Of a DNA stretch of 64,000 nucleotides, positions 53,798 to 62,762 are shown in pieces. The stretch's first letter is position 1. The number at the start of each line of letters is the position of its first letter. Under the pieces are notes generated by a model. It worked only from the letters and a program-made list of their open reading frames with translations. It was not told where the DNA came from and searched no databases. Made by a program: the position numbers and the translations under genes. The stretch is from UBA4582 sp013204195 (GTDB lineage Bacteria > Pseudomonadota > Gammaproteobacteria > Pseudomonadales > Azotimanducaceae): NCBI GenBank assembly GCA_963925735.1, contig CAWUUH010000039.1, positions 33,477 to 97,476 on the forward strand, in the 5' to 3' direction.

Positions 53798-54706
53798 GTG
53801 GAACTACAACAGCGGCAAATCGGACCCCTGACGATCCTGTTTGGCAAAGACAACGGCAAGTATCCTCAAGGTAACTCGCTGCTGATTCAGGGTTCGAGGT
53901 CCTCGGCAATTATCGATCCGTCTCTGGGGGTTGTTGCACGCCAAGACAATCTGCCCCAGGTAGACATGGTGCTGCACTCTCACGTCCATGAAGATCATGT
54001 GGCGGGAAGTCATCTATTTCCAGACGTACCATGGCATGCCCATGTGCAAGACTTGCCGGGACTGGCGTCATTGGAGGGCCTGTTGGATATCTATGGGTTT
54101 GAAGGTGAGATTAGGCAGAGCTTTGAGCAGACCGTGCTCAACGAATTTCACTATCAGAGTCATAGGGATATTCATGGCTTCGAAGACGGCGATCAGTTCG
54201 ATTTCGGGGGCGTGCGTTTGACGGTGGTGCACATTCCTGGCCATACCCGTGGCCATTGTTGTTTTGTTATCGACTGGGACGGCAGCGATCAGCGTCTGGT
54301 GTATCTTGGGGATATCGAGCTAACAGGCTTTGGTCCTTATTATGGTGATGCTTGGTCAGACCTTGAGGATTTTGAGGTGAGCCTTGAGAAACTTCGCCAC
54401 CTCGATGCGCACTGGTGGCTGACCTTTCACCACAAGGGCTTGATTGAGGGGCGCGCGGCTTTCTTGCCGATGCTGGCCGATTTCACCGCCATGATTGATT
54501 ATCGAGAACAGAACTTACTCGCCTATCTGGTGGAACCGAGAAGTATGGCCGACATTGTTGCACATCGTTTTATCTACCGGCCTGGCACCGGGGGCGTCTT
54601 CGTCGATGCCGTGGAGCGGCGTAGTATGGGGATGCACCTAGCGCGTTTGGTCAGAGATCAACGGGTGACGCAGGTGCACGATCAATACCAGGTCGTGCCG
54701 AGCTAA
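53798..54706 (+). CDS. MBL-fold metallo-hydrolase
   Basis: 302 aa. SHVHEDHVAG is the HxHxDH motif, IPGHTRGHCCFV and YLGDIEL give the later metal ligands. The frame reaches back to 53765 inside the preceding gene, but GTG 53798 has AAGGA four nt upstream and the protein N-terminus fits it, so start there. Downstream of the M28 gene on the same strand, possibly co-transcribed. Substrate unknown. Confidence 0.87.
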   Translation: MELQQRQIGPLTILFGKDNGKYPQGNSLLIQGSRSSAIIDPSLGVVARQDNLPQVDMVLHSHVHEDHVAGSHLFPDVPWHAHVQDLPGLASLEGLLDIYGFEGEIRQSFEQTVLNEFHYQSHRDIHGFEDGDQFDFGGVRLTVVHIPGHTRGHCCFVIDWDGSDQRLVYLGDIELTGFGPYYGDAWSDLEDFEVSLEKLRHLDAHWWLTFHHKGLIEGRAAFLPMLADFTAMIDYREQNLLAYLVEPRSMADIVAHRFIYRPGTGGVFVDAVERRSMGMHLARLVRDQRVTQVHDQYQVVPS

Positions 54707-54724
54707 TGGCAACCTAACGTCAGG

Positions 54725-55834
54725 CTAAACTCGGCCTGGTTCGTCGTCCAGTGGTTCATGTTGATTGGGCTTGGCGCGATCAACCAACGTCGGATCAATG
54801 GCGCGATATTTGTAGACGCCGTCTTCTTCTCGACGCTCGATTCGATTTCGACCGATCAGGCAATGCAGATGGGCAATACACTCGCCCAGCGCCATGATCT
54901 TGGTCATGCCTTCGAGTTTTCGATTAAACAGGTACGGCAATAAATCCACGGCGACCTGAGGTTCCACACACTGCTCTTCGAGGATCAACATGCGGTCTTC
55001 GTGGTGGTCGATTAATTGCTGTAGGCGGGTCTGCACGCCATAGAATGGCAAGTTGTGCGCGGGCAAAACCAGAATGTCGTGGGGCAACAAAGACTTGAAA
55101 CGTTCATGGGATGCCAGCCAGTTATCCATGGGGTTAGCTTCGGGTTCCGTGCCATGAACACTGACATTCGAGGTGATCACCGGCAGAATTTGATCGCCGG
55201 CGATCAGGATGCGTAAGTCTTTGGCATACAGGCAGACATGTTCTGGTGAGTGGCCGCTACCGACCATAACCTGCCACTGGTTCGCGCCGATGTCGAGGAT
55301 GTCGCCATCAGTCAGACGCATATAAGATCCCGGGAACGGTTGGTCGTCGGCTGCCGGTGTGAAGCTACTGCGCATGTCACGCATCTGTTCGAGAAACGCC
55401 GGCTCAATGCCTGCGAGTCGATAGTAGGCTGACATCTGCCAATTGCCCACGTCACGCATCATGTTGCCCATCGATCGGGCCTGGTAATACTCACCGTGAC
55501 TCATCATCAATGGCACTTCGCAGTGGTTGAAGAGAAATCCGGCCTGGCCCGTATGATCAGGATGCATATGGGTGCAGATAATGCGTTTGACAGGCTTGCC
55601 GCTGAGTTCGTTACTGATGATATCGAGCCAGAGATTTTGAGTCTCTTGGCCACGAATCCCCGTGTCGATGATATACCAGCCATCAGTATCCTCGATCAGA
55701 TACAGATTAATGTGATCCAGCGACATGGGTAGTGGCATGCGCAGCCAGCGCACGCCTGGCGCGACCTCAAGACTGGTGCCGGGGGCCGGGGCGGTTTGAT
55801 AGGGGTATTCGAGAGAGGCTGACTGATCACTCAT
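54725..55834 (-). CDS. MBL-fold metallo-hydrolase
   Basis: About 369 aa. CTHMHPDHTGQAGF is the metal motif, with SGHSPEHVCLY and IAGDQILP later; the C-terminal helical region (about 260-369) is of the kind seen in LACTB2-like hydrolases. Starts at ATG 55834 (a further in-frame start at 55864 is less likely). Convergent with the previous MBL gene and unlike it in sequence. Substrate unknown. Confidence 0.87.
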   Translation of the reverse strand: MSDQSASLEYPYQTAPAPGTSLEVAPGVRWLRMPLPMSLDHINLYLIEDTDGWYIIDTGIRGQETQNLWLDIISNELSGKPVKRIICTHMHPDHTGQAGFLFNHCEVPLMMSHGEYYQARSMGNMMRDVGNWQMSAYYRLAGIEPAFLEQMRDMRSSFTPAADDQPFPGSYMRLTDGDILDIGANQWQVMVGSGHSPEHVCLYAKDLRILIAGDQILPVITSNVSVHGTEPEANPMDNWLASHERFKSLLPHDILVLPAHNLPFYGVQTRLQQLIDHHEDRMLILEEQCVEPQVAVDLLPYLFNRKLEGMTKIMALGECIAHLHCLIGRNRIERREEDGVYKYRAIDPTLVDRAKPNQHEPLDDEPGRV

Positions 55835-56001
55835 GAAAGGGTTCCAGCGTAAAAAGCCGAGCATACACTATCGTTCAAGGTGGTGTTCGAATCCCGATGA
55901 TTTTTTCCGAGTTGTCCGCGGCAGCCGCGCCTGATGACGGGCTATTTCCATCGTCGCAGGGACTCGGTCAGTGGTGCTGCCTGTGGTTTATGGTTTATGG
56001 T

Positions 56002-56871
56002 CTATGGCGCAACGTCGTCGCCCACATCAAACCAGTAGTCCTGCTGGTTCTGGCGAATATGGCCGGCAGTCGGCGTTGCGAAATGAGTGCCGATGATCAG
56101 TACATCAGAGTCTGCGTATTTTTCTAACAAGTTGTTTCTGGTTGCGGTGGAAGCCTGTTGATCGTAGTCAGCACTGCTGGCCCAATCGGTTCGCGCCATC
56201 TGGCAAGGATGATGAAAGCTGTCGCCGGTGATCAGCGCTTCTTGGCCTTCTGACGTAATATGGACACTGATGTGCCCTGGCGTATGGCCCGGAGTCGGCT
56301 CCAGATAAACCTCTTCGCACAGGCGCTGATTCACAGCCACCAGATCCACCAGTCCCGCCGCGTACACGGGCCGAACTGAATCGCTCATGATGTCGCCAAA
56401 GCTGTCGCCGCCGTCTTCCTGGTCCCAGTATTCATACTCGGTCTGGCCAATCAGGTAGCGGGCATTAGGAAACGTCGGTACCCATTCGCCGTCTACCAGC
56501 ATGGTATTCCAGCCTACATGATCGACATGCAAGTGGGTGCACAACACGGTATCAATGGACTCTCGCGGGTAGCCGGCCTTCTCTAGGTCTTCAAGAAACG
56601 GCAGTTGAAGCTGATTCCAGCCAGGCACACTGCGGGGCTTATCGTTACCAATACAGGTATCGACAATGATTTTACGGGTTGGCGTCTCGATGATCAGCGC
56701 ATGGATGCTCATGATCAATTTGCCGCTGGCGTCGACGAAGTGGGGTTTGAGCCAATCGATATCGGCGACCGCCGCTGGTGTCGCCTGGGGTAGCAGAAAT
56801 CGCGTGCCACCAGCCACTTGCATTTCCACCACGCGGGTGACCTTAACCTTGCCTATCTGCCATTGCTGCAT
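56002..56871 (-). CDS. MBL-fold metallo-hydrolase
   Basis: 289 aa. CTHLHVDHVGWNT gives HxHxDH, with PTPGHTPGHISV and ITGDSFHHP as later ligands and IGTHFATPTAGHI near the end. It resembles the quorum-quenching lactonase-like branch in motif spacing, but lactonase activity is not proven. GGAG lies upstream of ATG. Third MBL-fold gene within 3.1 kb. Confidence 0.88.
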   Translation of the reverse strand: MQQWQIGKVKVTRVVEMQVAGGTRFLLPQATPAAVADIDWLKPHFVDASGKLIMSIHALIIETPTRKIIVDTCIGNDKPRSVPGWNQLQLPFLEDLEKAGYPRESIDTVLCTHLHVDHVGWNTMLVDGEWVPTFPNARYLIGQTEYEYWDQEDGGDSFGDIMSDSVRPVYAAGLVDLVAVNQRLCEEVYLEPTPGHTPGHISVHITSEGQEALITGDSFHHPCQMARTDWASSADYDQQASTATRNNLLEKYADSDVLIIGTHFATPTAGHIRQNQQDYWFDVGDDVAP

Positions 56872-57293
56872 AGTGACTCCTAAATCGCGGGCTTATGTAA
56901 GGGTTCAGACTGTTTATAGCGGTCATGACTGTTTATAGCGGTTCATGACTGTTCATAGCGGTTCATGACTGTTCATAACTGTTTTTAGTAGTTCATGACT
57001 GTTGTTAGCAGTTCATAACTGTTTTTAGCAGTTCATGACTGTTGTTAGCAGTTCATGATTGCAGACCAGGCACTAACTATACCCAGGAGATTGATTCAAA
57101 AGCCAGGAAAGTTGTTTTGCCGTGTCATATCCAAGAAATCTGCAGTTGATCGTCCTGGGTCAAGCACCGCCAACCTCGGGAAATCATCAGCGGCGTTGAT
57201 GCCGGTTTAATTTCCTCGGCAGCCGGACTGTTTTAGGTGGGCGTTTTCGCTATGATGGATCGATCTGAATTTGAGCCAAGAAGAGAAATCCTT
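56872..57293. other. Non-coding divergent spacer with 20-bp repeat array
   Basis: No gene supported. It contains the repeat array at 56908-57056 followed by about 180 bp of unremarkable sequence upstream of the acyl-CoA dehydrogenase, where its promoter should be. An in-frame extension of that gene reaches 57237. Confidence 0.55.
56908..57056. repeat. 20-bp tandem repeat array
   Basis: About seven and a half head-to-tail copies of GACTGTTnnTAGCnGTTCAT, one of them a half unit of 10 bp, and the first 19 bp long. Later copies alternate GACTG and AACTG with GTT/TTT in the variable middle. It lies just upstream of the minus-strand MBL gene and is the longest repeat in the window. Confidence 0.93.
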
Positions 57294-58451
57294 ATGTCGA
57301 CAGCCAGTGATCTGGGCAGCATCCGTGAATCTGTAAAGCAACTGTGTGAAAGCTATGGTGAAGACTATTGGTTGGAGTTGGATCGCACCCGCGGTTTCCC
57401 AACAGCCTTCGTCAAGGAGTTAACCGACTCAGGCTTTCTCACAGTCTTGATCCCTGAAGAATACGGCGGTGCCGGTCTGGGTGTGGTGGAAGCCTCCGTG
57501 GTGATGGAGCAGGTATGTCGTTCCGGTGCCCATGCCGGTGCCTGTCATGCCCAGATGTATGTGATGGGTTCGGTGCTGCGGCATGGTAGTGAAGCCCAAA
57601 AGCAGTATTACTTGCCGAAGATCGCTGCTGGTGAATTGCGTCTGCAGAGTTTTGGCGTCACAGAGCCCACCACGGGAACCGACACCACCAGTCTGAAAAC
57701 CTTCGCTCGCCGGGATGGAGACGATTATGTGGTTAACGGCCAGAAGGTCTGGATCAGTCGAATCGAACATTCTGACCTGATGGTGTTGTTGGCGCGAACG
57801 ACCCCGAAAGAGCAGACGAAGAAGAAAACCGAGGGTCTGTCGGCGTTTATCGTTGATGTGGGTACTGCGGTAAACAATGGTCTGACCATCAAGCCTATTG
57901 AGTCCATGATCAACCACCATTCCTGTGAGTTGTTTTTTGATGATCTGCGCATTCCCGCAGAGAATCTGTTGGGCAAAGAGGGTGAGGGTTTCAAGGTTAT
58001 TCTCGATGGTATGAACGCTGAGCGTATTCTTATTGCCGCCGAGTGCGTAGGTGATGGCCGCTACTTCGTCGATAAAGCCAGTAAATATGCCACAGAGCGA
58101 GAGGTCTTCGGTCGACCCATTGGTATGAACCAGGGTGTGCAGTTTCCCATTGCACGTTGCTATGCAGATATCGAAGCCGCTTGGCTGATGGTTGAGAAAG
58201 CCGCCAAAATGTTTGATGAAGGGTTGCCCTGTGGCGCAGAAGCGAATATGGCAAAAATGTTAGCGTCTGAAGCCTCCTGGCGCGCCGGTGACGTGTGTAT
58301 GCAAACATTTGGCGGTTTCGCCTTCGCCAAGGAATATCACATTGAACGCAAGTTCCGCGAGACTCGGCTGTATCAGATAGCCCCCATCTCGACCAATTTA
58401 ATCCTGAGCTTCGTTGCCGAACATGTGTTGAAGATGCCCAGGTCGTTTTAA
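57294..58451 (+). CDS. Acyl-CoA dehydrogenase
   Basis: About 385 aa. SFGVTEPTTGTDTTSLKT-type FAD segment, KVWISRIEHSDLMVLL, and C-terminal RETRLYQIAPISTNLILSF define the family. The catalytic Glu position near QTFGGFAFAKEYHIER is not certain from sequence alone. Start ATG 57294 follows AAGAGA; a longer frame begins at 57237. It catalyses alpha,beta-dehydrogenation of acyl-CoA with ETF. Directly followed by a second dehydrogenase. Confidence 0.92.
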   Translation: MSTASDLGSIRESVKQLCESYGEDYWLELDRTRGFPTAFVKELTDSGFLTVLIPEEYGGAGLGVVEASVVMEQVCRSGAHAGACHAQMYVMGSVLRHGSEAQKQYYLPKIAAGELRLQSFGVTEPTTGTDTTSLKTFARRDGDDYVVNGQKVWISRIEHSDLMVLLARTTPKEQTKKKTEGLSAFIVDVGTAVNNGLTIKPIESMINHHSCELFFDDLRIPAENLLGKEGEGFKVILDGMNAERILIAAECVGDGRYFVDKASKYATEREVFGRPIGMNQGVQFPIARCYADIEAAWLMVEKAAKMFDEGLPCGAEANMAKMLASEASWRAGDVCMQTFGGFAFAKEYHIERKFRETRLYQIAPISTNLILSFVAEHVLKMPRSF

Positions 58452-58466
58452 TGCAGGAGTGATGTT

Positions 58467-59720
58467 GTGTTTGAATTACCGTCTCGGGCTTTGCAGTTAC
58501 GTGATCAAGTGGCACAGTTCTTTAATGAGCGGGTGCTGCCGAATAATTCGCTTTGGCATGCTCAGGCCCGCACTGGGGTCGCCGAGCCTGAGATTGAGCG
58601 ACAACTAAAGGTCGAAGCTCGAGCGCTGGGTTTGTGGAACATGGCCTTGCCGCGCCTGGCTGACGATGAGCCTGGCATGCGTTGCACTAATCTGGAATTC
58701 ACCGCTGTGGCCGAGGTGTTAGGACGGCTGGAATGGGCCTCAAGAGTGTTTAACTGCCATGCCCCAGATGTACCTAATATGGAGTTGCTGCAGCTGTTTG
58801 CCACGGCGGAGCAAAAAAGTCAGTGGCTTACCCCCTTGCTGGAAGGTCAGATAGGTTCTGCGTTTGCCATGACAGAACCCTGGGCTGCGTCCTCGGATCC
58901 GGCAAACCTGGAAACCCGCATTGTCCGTGAAGGCGATGAATATGTAATTAATGGGCGTAAGTGGTTTGGTTCCAACGCCTCCCATGAAAACTGCAGAGTG
59001 ATGATTGTCGTCGGTGTCACGTCTCCCGATGCGCCCAAGTCGCAGCGCCAGAGTCTCGTGCTGGTGCCCACTAATTCGCCGGGTTTTGAGGTCATTAGAA
59101 ATCTGCCGGTATTTTCCCATCACTCGAACACCAATACGCATCCTGAGATGGTCTTCAAGGATGTCAGGGTGCCTGTCAGCAACCTGCTGGGTAGTGAGGG
59201 CGCAGGTTTTGCCATGGGTCAGGCGCGCCTGGGCCCGGCGCGTTTGCATCACTGCATGCGTGCCATCGGCGAGTGTGAAGTGTTGATCAGTCTGATGGTC
59301 AAGCGTTCTCGTGAGCGCACCACCTTCGGCAAGCGAATCGATGAGTACAGCTCGACTCAGGAAGCCATCTCCTTGTCGCGTATCGAGTTAGATCAGTCTC
59401 GGCTATTGGTGCAGCGTGCGGCTTATTTACTGGATACCGTGGGTAATAAGGCGGCGCGGAAACAAATTTCCATGATCAAGGTCGCTGTGTCGCGCATTTA
59501 TCAGGCGATCGCCGATCGAACCATTCAGATTTATGGCGCTCGGGGCGTGACAGGTGATACTCCTGCGGCTCAGGCCTTCAGTCGAGCCCGCGCGTTTCGC
59601 ATCTATGACGGCCCAGACGAGGTGCATCTGCAAACGATTGCGCGACTCGAGGCCGGAGAACAAGATGTCGATGGCCCTGTGGGCAACCTGAACCATTACC
59701 TGTTCAATGGCGCTGAGTGA
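58467..59720 (+). CDS. Acyl-CoA dehydrogenase, ACAD10/11-like
   Basis: 417 aa. AMTEPWAASSDPANLETR, EYVINGRKWFGSNASHEN and C-terminal YDGPDEVHLQTIARLE are typical of the ACAD10/11 branch, which tolerates hydroxylated or long-chain acyl groups. Start GTG 58467 with AGGAG 7 nt upstream, 15 bp after the preceding stop, so an operon is likely. Probable substrates are unusual acyl-CoAs, by inference. Confidence 0.92.
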   Translation: MFELPSRALQLRDQVAQFFNERVLPNNSLWHAQARTGVAEPEIERQLKVEARALGLWNMALPRLADDEPGMRCTNLEFTAVAEVLGRLEWASRVFNCHAPDVPNMELLQLFATAEQKSQWLTPLLEGQIGSAFAMTEPWAASSDPANLETRIVREGDEYVINGRKWFGSNASHENCRVMIVVGVTSPDAPKSQRQSLVLVPTNSPGFEVIRNLPVFSHHSNTNTHPEMVFKDVRVPVSNLLGSEGAGFAMGQARLGPARLHHCMRAIGECEVLISLMVKRSRERTTFGKRIDEYSSTQEAISLSRIELDQSRLLVQRAAYLLDTVGNKAARKQISMIKVAVSRIYQAIADRTIQIYGARGVTGDTPAAQAFSRARAFRIYDGPDEVHLQTIARLEAGEQDVDGPVGNLNHYLFNGAE

Positions 59721-59837
59721 CCTGACTGAATCCTGGCTAGATTGAACAAGAAAATCCCTGTCAGCCTGATACCGACGAGTGAATCTCGAGTGTCACGTTT
59801 GATTTTGTAGTACCGCTGAACCTGAAAGGAATATGCT

Positions 59838-60800
59838 ATGAAAGCAGCTGTTTATTATGCAACAGGCACCCCTGATGTGCTGAAATATGAAGAGATCGCC
59901 GACCCCGTTTGTCACCCCCAGGGTATTCTGATCGCTGTTGAGGCAGTCAGTATCGAAGGCGGTGATCTGTTGAATCGCGCCGGTGGCGCTTTGGCTAAAA
60001 AGCCCCACGTGGTGGGTTATCAGGCGGCCGGCACAATCATCGAAGTCGGCAGCGAGGTCAAGGATCGCAAGGTCGGACAGCGGGTTGTGACCTCAGGGGC
60101 TGATGGCTCTCATGCGGCTATCCGGGCGGTGGCTGCCAGGAGTTCCTGGCTGTTACCGGACAGTTTGAGCATTGAAGAGGGTGCCTGCGTACCGATTCCG
60201 TTCGGTACTGCAGACGATTGCCTATTTGAATTTGGGCGGTTGCAAGCGGGCGAAACTGTGTTGATTCAGGGCGGGGCCGGTGGTGTCGGGCTGGCGGCTA
60301 TCCAGTTAGCCAAGCGGGCGGGGGCGACGGTTATCTCGACCGCATCTAGCCAGACTAAGCTGGATTTTCTGACGTCAGTGGGCGTGGATCACTGTATCAA
60401 CTATGTGGAATCCGACCTGCTGGCTGAAGTGAGGCGCATCACCAACAACCAAGGGGTCAACTTGGTGGTTGACCCTATCGGCGGTGAGGTGCTGCAGAAT
60501 AGTATTCGCGCCATGGGCTATCGAGGACGGGTGACCACGGTGGGCAATGCCGGCCGAGAGGTCATGAAGTTTGACCTGAGTGGCTTGATGGGCATGAATC
60601 AATATATTCATGGGGTATTTCTCGGTGCGGAAATCGGCACCGACCGTGTTTACAACATGATTCAGGCGCATATCGAGGCGGTGGCCAACGGCGAATTGAA
60701 AGTCTATATCGACAAGCAATTTGCGCTGTCTGATGCCGCGGCAGCCCATGCGCATATTGAAAGCCGCCAGGCCATTGGTCGGGTACTCCTGATTCCCTGA
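59838..60800 (+). CDS. Zinc-type quinone oxidoreductase (MDR superfamily)
   Basis: 320 aa, no structural zinc cysteines. GroES-like N-terminal domain and IQGGAGGVGLAAIQLAKRAGA NADPH site at about residue 145. YRGRVTTVGNAG and the C-terminal IESRQAIGRVLLIP fit NADPH:quinone reductases. AAAGGA precedes the ATG. Third of a run of same-strand CoA/redox genes. Confidence 0.9.
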   Translation: MKAAVYYATGTPDVLKYEEIADPVCHPQGILIAVEAVSIEGGDLLNRAGGALAKKPHVVGYQAAGTIIEVGSEVKDRKVGQRVVTSGADGSHAAIRAVAARSSWLLPDSLSIEEGACVPIPFGTADDCLFEFGRLQAGETVLIQGGAGGVGLAAIQLAKRAGATVISTASSQTKLDFLTSVGVDHCINYVESDLLAEVRRITNNQGVNLVVDPIGGEVLQNSIRAMGYRGRVTTVGNAGREVMKFDLSGLMGMNQYIHGVFLGAEIGTDRVYNMIQAHIEAVANGELKVYIDKQFALSDAAAAHAHIESRQAIGRVLLIP

Positions 60801-61295
60801 TTGCACCAGCCCGTCTGGCCAGGCTATTCAGCTGAATTGAATGGCTTGTCGCCGGGACGATCTGCACGGGTCGCGACTCGATCAAGGGCGCTATCAAGCT
60901 GGACCAGGTCAACAAACTCAAGCGTGAGATGAAATTCGCCGAGCGTCTCGCGGCCGAGTCCCAGTTCTTCGAGCCAGGCGAAAGGCTTCAAGTTCGCCCG
61001 TGTCTTGCAGGTCATTGAGGTAAGCCTCGGCCGCTCGAGCAAAGTCTATGTCTCTCGCGCCGGCCTGCAGGTCGCACCCGATAGGGTAGATATTCATGTT
61101 TAGCTACCTGCATTGGTAAGTGTTTGGCTTCTGACTGGCGCTTGGCGTTAAGGTTCGAAATCAACTCAGATCTATTTCTGAACCAGAGTATTGGCTATTG
61201 GTCAGGATCTGGATCGCCAAGCGGCATTGCATGCGGGGTCTTGGTAGGGGCATGATGGTCCTGCGAGGAAATGTCGGAGCAATAATGGAGCCTTC
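60801..61295. other. Gap between quinone oxidoreductase and CoA-transferase
   Basis: The only gene content found is the broken DUF6614 gene on the minus strand (60824-61097). The remaining 200 bp upstream of the CoA-transferase show GGAG before its ATG and nothing else recognised. Confidence 0.55.
60824..61097 (-). pseudogene. DUF6614 family gene, frameshifted and probably C-terminally shortened
   Basis: From ATG 61097 one frame reads MNIYPIGCDLQAGARDIDFA, then AEAYLNDLQDTGELEAFRLARR. A second frame then carries ELGLGRETLGEFHLTLEF and VDLVQLDSALDRVATR and ends at 60824. Together they match, from memory, the order of DUF6614 (MNIYHIWCNLKPG..., LGEFHIMIE..., LDAAFGQVA), but the join is off by one base near the CGAAGAACTG stretch and the protein ends early. 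So it is decaying or the base call is wrong. Function of DUF6614 is unknown. Confidence 0.7.
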
Positions 61296-62711
61296 ATGAA
61301 TACTGCTTTTCAAGAACTGCTTGTGTTGCGGGGCCTTGAGCCGCCCACGGAAGCCATTGATTTGGTGGGCCAGGACCCCGTGCTGTCCACCCGTTTTACG
61401 TTGGGTGAAACGGCGGCTGCAGTGTTCGCGGCTATCGGTGTTGGGGTGAATGACCTGTGGCAGCTGCAGACAGGACGCCGCCAAGACCTGAGCATTAAAA
61501 TACCGCATGCAGCGGCAGCGCTGCGCAGCTACAACTATTTTAATGTAGAAGAGTCTGGTGCCAGTGGTCATGATGCCAGTGCGGCATCAATCAATTGGGC
61601 CCTGCAGCAACAGCGCCAGCGTATTTCCACGCCACATCCGACTCGGGATGGTCGATATTTCCTGCCACACATGGGGTTGCCGCATTTAGCTCAGCGAGCA
61701 CTGGATGTCCTCAAATGCGACTATGAGCTCGAGGCAGTGATCAATGCCGTGGCTGGCTGGGATGCTTTGGCCTTGGAAGAGGCGATTGCCGCAGTGGGTG
61801 GTTGTGGTGCCATGGTGCGCAGTGCTGCTGAATGGGCGGCTCATCCACAAGGTCAGGCCTTGGCAGGGCGGCCATTGGTGGAGATCATCAAGATTGCGGA
61901 CAGTCCGCCAGAACCGGTGGGGCTGGTGGCTACCGGTCGACCGCTGAGCGGTCTGAAGGTATTGGATTTGACCCGCATTCTGGCGGGGCCAACCTGTGCT
62001 CGAACCCTATCCGAACACGGCGCTGAAGTGTTAATGGTGACCGCCGAACATCTGCCGCAGGCTGACATGTTCGTTCGAGACACGAGCCATGGTAAACGTA
62101 GCTGCTTTCTCAATTTAGATGTGGACGCTGAGCGCCAACAGCTCCTTGAGTTGGTGCGTACCGCTGACGTGTTCTCCCAGGGCTATCGGCCTGAGGTGCT
62201 GGCCAATCGTGGTCTATCACCGGCGGCACTGGCGGAAATTCGCCCCGGCATCATCTATACTTCGATGAATTGCTATGGCTTCGATGGTCCCTTCGCGGCT
62301 CGAGCAGGTTGGGAGCAATTGGCCCAAGCGGTGACCGGCATTGCTGCGGAACAGGGTGGCGAAAGGCCCGCATTGCTGCCGGCGGCGGCTTGTGACTACA
62401 CCACCGGCTATCTCGCCGCTTACGGTACCCTGCTGGCACTGGGTCGGCGAGCGCGAGAGGGTGGGGCCTATCATGTGCGAGTTTCTTTGTGTCAATCGGC
62501 GATGTATCTGCAGCGCCAGCGAAGGGTTGATTACACCCCTGAAGGTATGGATATCGACGCTCGTGATCTGAATGATATTGTGAAGCTGACAGATAGCCCC
62601 TATGGCAAGATTCGTCATCTGGGCCCGGTCTTGCGGATGACCGAAACGCCGCCCCGCTGGGATTTGCCGAGTACCCCGCTGGGTTCTCACGAGGCTGCGT
62701 GGCAAACCTGA
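61296..62711 (+). CDS. CaiB/BaiF-type CoA-transferase, enlarged
   Basis: 471 aa. The C-terminal 255 residues hold a family III start (GLKVLDLTRILAGPTCARTLSEHGAEV) and CDYTTGYLAAYGTL with the catalytic Asp (about residue 366). The N-terminal 200 residues resemble the later part of another CaiB unit (LGETAAAVFAAIGVGVNDL, LQTGRRQDLSI), so this is a two-part, possibly rearranged version of the family. GGAG precedes the ATG. Confidence 0.85.
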   Translation: MNTAFQELLVLRGLEPPTEAIDLVGQDPVLSTRFTLGETAAAVFAAIGVGVNDLWQLQTGRRQDLSIKIPHAAAALRSYNYFNVEESGASGHDASAASINWALQQQRQRISTPHPTRDGRYFLPHMGLPHLAQRALDVLKCDYELEAVINAVAGWDALALEEAIAAVGGCGAMVRSAAEWAAHPQGQALAGRPLVEIIKIADSPPEPVGLVATGRPLSGLKVLDLTRILAGPTCARTLSEHGAEVLMVTAEHLPQADMFVRDTSHGKRSCFLNLDVDAERQQLLELVRTADVFSQGYRPEVLANRGLSPAALAEIRPGIIYTSMNCYGFDGPFAARAGWEQLAQAVTGIAAEQGGERPALLPAAACDYTTGYLAAYGTLLALGRRAREGGAYHVRVSLCQSAMYLQRQRRVDYTPEGMDIDARDLNDIVKLTDSPYGKIRHLGPVLRMTETPPRWDLPSTPLGSHEAAWQT

Positions 62712-62762
62712 GTTAATCAGCACGCAGCGCCTGATACGGTTGCGCAAGGAGGCTCACCGCTA

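Noticed and set aside
56908..57056. Array considered as a CRISPR
   Set aside because: Units are directly adjacent 20-mers without unique spacers, and no cas gene is near.
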